A DNA stretch of 64,000 nt from Chloroflexota bacterium (GTDB lineage: Bacteria; Chloroflexota; Limnocylindria; Limnocylindrales; CSP1-4), in assembly GCA_026004015.1 (NCBI GenBank), contig BPIH01000003.1, forward strand, positions 124,001-188,000. The letters run 5' to 3'. The position numbers were made by a program, and so were the translations under genes. Below the pieces are notes generated by a model, which did not search any database, was not told where the DNA came from, and was given only the letters and a program-made list of their open reading frames with translations. This document shows positions 62,203 to 64,000 of the stretch, one piece after another; the stretch's first letter is position 1, and each line of letters opens with the position of its first letter.

Positions 62203-63170
62203 GCACGATCGTCCGGGTCGACGGACTCGTCAAGCACTACGACGGGGTGGCCGCCGTCGACGGCCTCGATCTGCAGGTCGAGGAGGGCGAGATCTTCGGC
62301 CTCGTCGGGCCGAACGGGGCCGGCAAGACGACGACCCTCCGGATCCTGGCCACCCTCCTCGAGCCGACGGCCGGCGAGGCCGAGATCGCCGGCCTCTCGG
62401 TCCGGCGGAACCCGGCGGCCGTCCGGCGCGTCCTGGGGTTCATGCCGGACGTCTTCGGCGTCTACGACGACATGAAGGTCTGGGAGTACCTCGACTTCTT
62501 CGGCCGCTGCTACGGCCTGTCGGCCGACCGCCGGCGGCGGATGATCGGCGACCTCCTCGAGCTCGTCGATCTCGCCGACAAGCGCGACGCCTACGTGGCC
62601 GAGCTGTCCCGGGGCATGCAGCAGCGGCTCTGCCTCGCCCACGCCCTCGTCCACGACCCGGCCGTCCTGCTGCTCGACGAGCCGGCCTCGGGCCTCGATC
62701 CGCGGGCCAGGGTCGAGCTCCGGGAGCTCCTCCGCGAGCTCCGCTCCCTCGGCAAGACGATCCTCATCTCGAGCCACATCCTGCCCGAGCTCGAGGAGCT
62801 CTGCTCGAGCATCGCCATCATCGACCACGGCCGGGTCCTCGCCCAGGGCCGGGTCGCCGAGATCGAGGCCCGCCTGCGGCTCGGCTCCGTCCTCCGGATC
62901 CGGACCGTCGGCGGCCTGCCCACCGCCGAGGAGGCCCGCGCCTGGTTCGCCGAGCAGCCCGCCGTCGCTGCGGCCGAGCTCCTCCCCGACGGGACGATCG
63001 AGCTCGGCTTCACGGGGGACGACGCGGCCGCCGCCGATCTCCTCGCCGCCGCCGTCGGGGCCGGGCACCGGATCGCCACCTTCGCCCGGGCGGCGAGCGA
63101 CCTCGAGGAGCTCTTCCTCCAGGTGACGGCGAACGGCCTCCCCGGCGGCGCGATCGGAGGTGACCGATGA
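62199..63170 (+). CDS. ABC transporter ATPase, CcmA/GldA-like
   Basis: 323-residue ATPase. Walker A GPNGAGKTTTLRIL, Q-loop region GFMPDVFGVYDDMKVWEYLDFFG, signature ELSRGMQQRLCLAHAL, Walker B VLLLDEPASGLDPRARVELR and switch ISSHILPELEELC are intact, with a C-terminal extension (about 230-323) common in the ABC-2 exporter group. ATG 62199 overlaps the upstream stop, and its own TGA overlaps the permease ATG. It powers the ABC-2 permease that follows. Confidence 0.92.
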   Translation: MSTIVRVDGLVKHYDGVAAVDGLDLQVEEGEIFGLVGPNGAGKTTTLRILATLLEPTAGEAEIAGLSVRRNPAAVRRVLGFMPDVFGVYDDMKVWEYLDFFGRCYGLSADRRRRMIGDLLELVDLADKRDAYVAELSRGMQQRLCLAHALVHDPAVLLLDEPASGLDPRARVELRELLRELRSLGKTILISSHILPELEELCSSIAIIDHGRVLAQGRVAEIEARLRLGSVLRIRTVGGLPTAEEARAWFAEQPAVAAAELLPDGTIELGFTGDDAAAADLLAAAVGAGHRIATFARAASDLEELFLQVTANGLPGGAIGGDR

Positions 63171-64000
63171 CGAGCCTCACCCTCCCCGGCTCGGCGCTCC
63201 GCCGGGCGGCTCCCTTCGCCGGCGCCTTCGCCGGCATCGTCGCCATCGGCACGAAGGAGCTGCGGGGGCGAATGCGGGGTCGGCGGGCCTTCGTCGTCCT
63301 CACCGTCTACCTCGCCCTCCTCGCCCTCTTCGGCTGGATGGTCTACCTCATGAACGAGCGGACCGTCGTCTCGTACCTCGGCACGGCCGCCTTCGCCTCG
63401 GCCCAGATCGGCCGGGAGATCTTCAAGGCCCTCCTCATCCTCGAGACCGTCCTCGTCGTCTTCCTCGCCCCCTCCTTCACCGCCGGCGCGATCAGCCTCG
63501 AGCGCGAGAAGCAGACCCTCGACCTCCTGGCGGTGACGCCGATCTCGTCCCTCGCCATCGTCCTCGGCAAGCTCGCCTCGGCCCTCGCCTACCTCTTCCT
63601 CCTCATCGTCGCCTCGATCCCGCTCATGGCCATCGTCTTCGTCTTCGGCGGGGTCGCCCCCGACGACGTCGTCCGCGGCTACCTCGTCCTGGCGACGACG
63701 GCGGTCGGCCTCGGATCGGTCGGCCTCTTCTTCTCCGCCCTCGCTCGCCGGACGCAGGCGGCGACGGTCCTCACCTACTTCACGGTCCTCGCCCTCACCG
63801 CCGGCACGACCTTCGTCTTCGCCTTCTGGTCGATCATGGCCAGCTCGGGTTCCTCGAGTTTGGCCCTGAGACCCCGGCCGTCTTGCCGCTCCCCGACCTC
63901 GGGCGGCGCCCGCCGGCCGCCCTCATGTGGCTGAATCCCTTCGTCGCCCAGGCCGACGTCGCCTGCGGCGCCCAGCTCGGCTTCTCGACGGGCGACATCT
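63167..64000 (+). CDS. ABC-2 type permease (partial, frameshifted near 63846)
   Basis: Membrane subunit running off the right edge. VAIGTKELRGRMRGRRAFVVLTVYLALLALFGWMVYL, LAPSFTAGAISLEREKQTLDLLAVTPISSLAIVLGKLASALAYLFLLIVASIPLMAIVFVFGG and the next helices are typical ABC-2 features. The frame breaks at about 63845-63850 and resumes as GFLEFGPETPAVLPLPDLGRRPPAALMWLNPFVAQADV. It overlaps the ATPase gene by 4 nt. Part of the export system with the two preceding genes; cargo unknown. Confidence 0.88.

Overview
The window is very GC-rich, densely packed bacterial chromosome. The gene set includes an aerobic-type menaquinone operon, an F420/LLM oxidoreductase, MscL, ECF sigma, VapBC pairs and a mercury module. 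Codon use is almost entirely G/C-ending. Together this best fits an uncultivated, Limnocylindria-like Chloroflexota; that placement is inference, since no rRNA or taxonomic marker is present. The sequence carries at least a dozen apparent single-base frameshifts, most clearly in the right-hand 16 kb and often in short C or G runs. It therefore looks like an incompletely polished assembly, and many genes are described here as restored across a slip.

Left part (1-10.3 kb): a minus-strand group (UbiA-type prenyltransferase running off the edge, a small unknown, PlsC acyltransferase, another unknown), a pair of LiaF-like envelope proteins, a ROK sugar kinase, a divergent mercury module (CmtR-like ArsR regulator, MerP-like metal chaperone, MerA), an LLM oxidoreductase, and a hybrid histidine kinase cut by an in-frame TAG just before its receiver domain.

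10.3-20.8 kb: mscL, then the coherent core of the window, a minus-strand menaquinone operon tetR-menF-menD-menB-menA-menC-menE. MenE is fused to an alpha/beta hydrolase that may supply the otherwise missing MenH. Most junctions overlap by a few bases. A perfect 24-bp palindrome sits on the -10 element of the leading tetR gene, so the operon is probably self-regulated.

20.8-31.9 kb: housekeeping and accessory genes: DinB, GNAT, tRNA-Asn, DUF1801, a PflX-type radical SAM protein, two VapBC modules, a frameshifted nucleoside hydrolase, a spermidine-synthase-like membrane protein, a RelE remnant, MsrA, a histidine phosphatase and a sulfurtransferase. From 31.9 to 35.9 kb the base composition is visibly less GC-rich. 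A strong promoter there precedes a small secreted Cys-containing protein, a lipoprotein, a peptidoglycan-binding adaptor, and an ATPase/FtsX-type permease pair. This looks like an acquired export or immunity module and is the best candidate for an undescribed system.

35.8-53 kb: a methyltransferase; an ECF sigma factor translationally coupled to an Ogt-Ada suicide methyltransferase; EamA exporter; acyl-CoA dehydrogenase; class III aminotransferase; a small HTH protein flanked by repeats; a CopC-lipoprotein-membrane protein copper-type operon; methylglyoxal synthase; tRNA-Arg; a tyrosine phosphatase; lipoproteins; and an orphan DNA methyltransferase. 53-64 kb: a D-glutamate-type catabolic pair (dgcN-dgcA) with an alpha/beta hydrolase lacking its nucleophile serine, a DUF1015 protein, and a gliding-type ABC export system (auxiliary membrane protein, ATPase, permease) that runs off the right edge.

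Several intergenic gaps hold clusters of short inverted motifs. One motif family (core GTTCTGTTCGC) is shared between two gaps 38 kb apart. Several genes have a -10 element placed 6-7 nt before the start codon, which points to leaderless transcripts.
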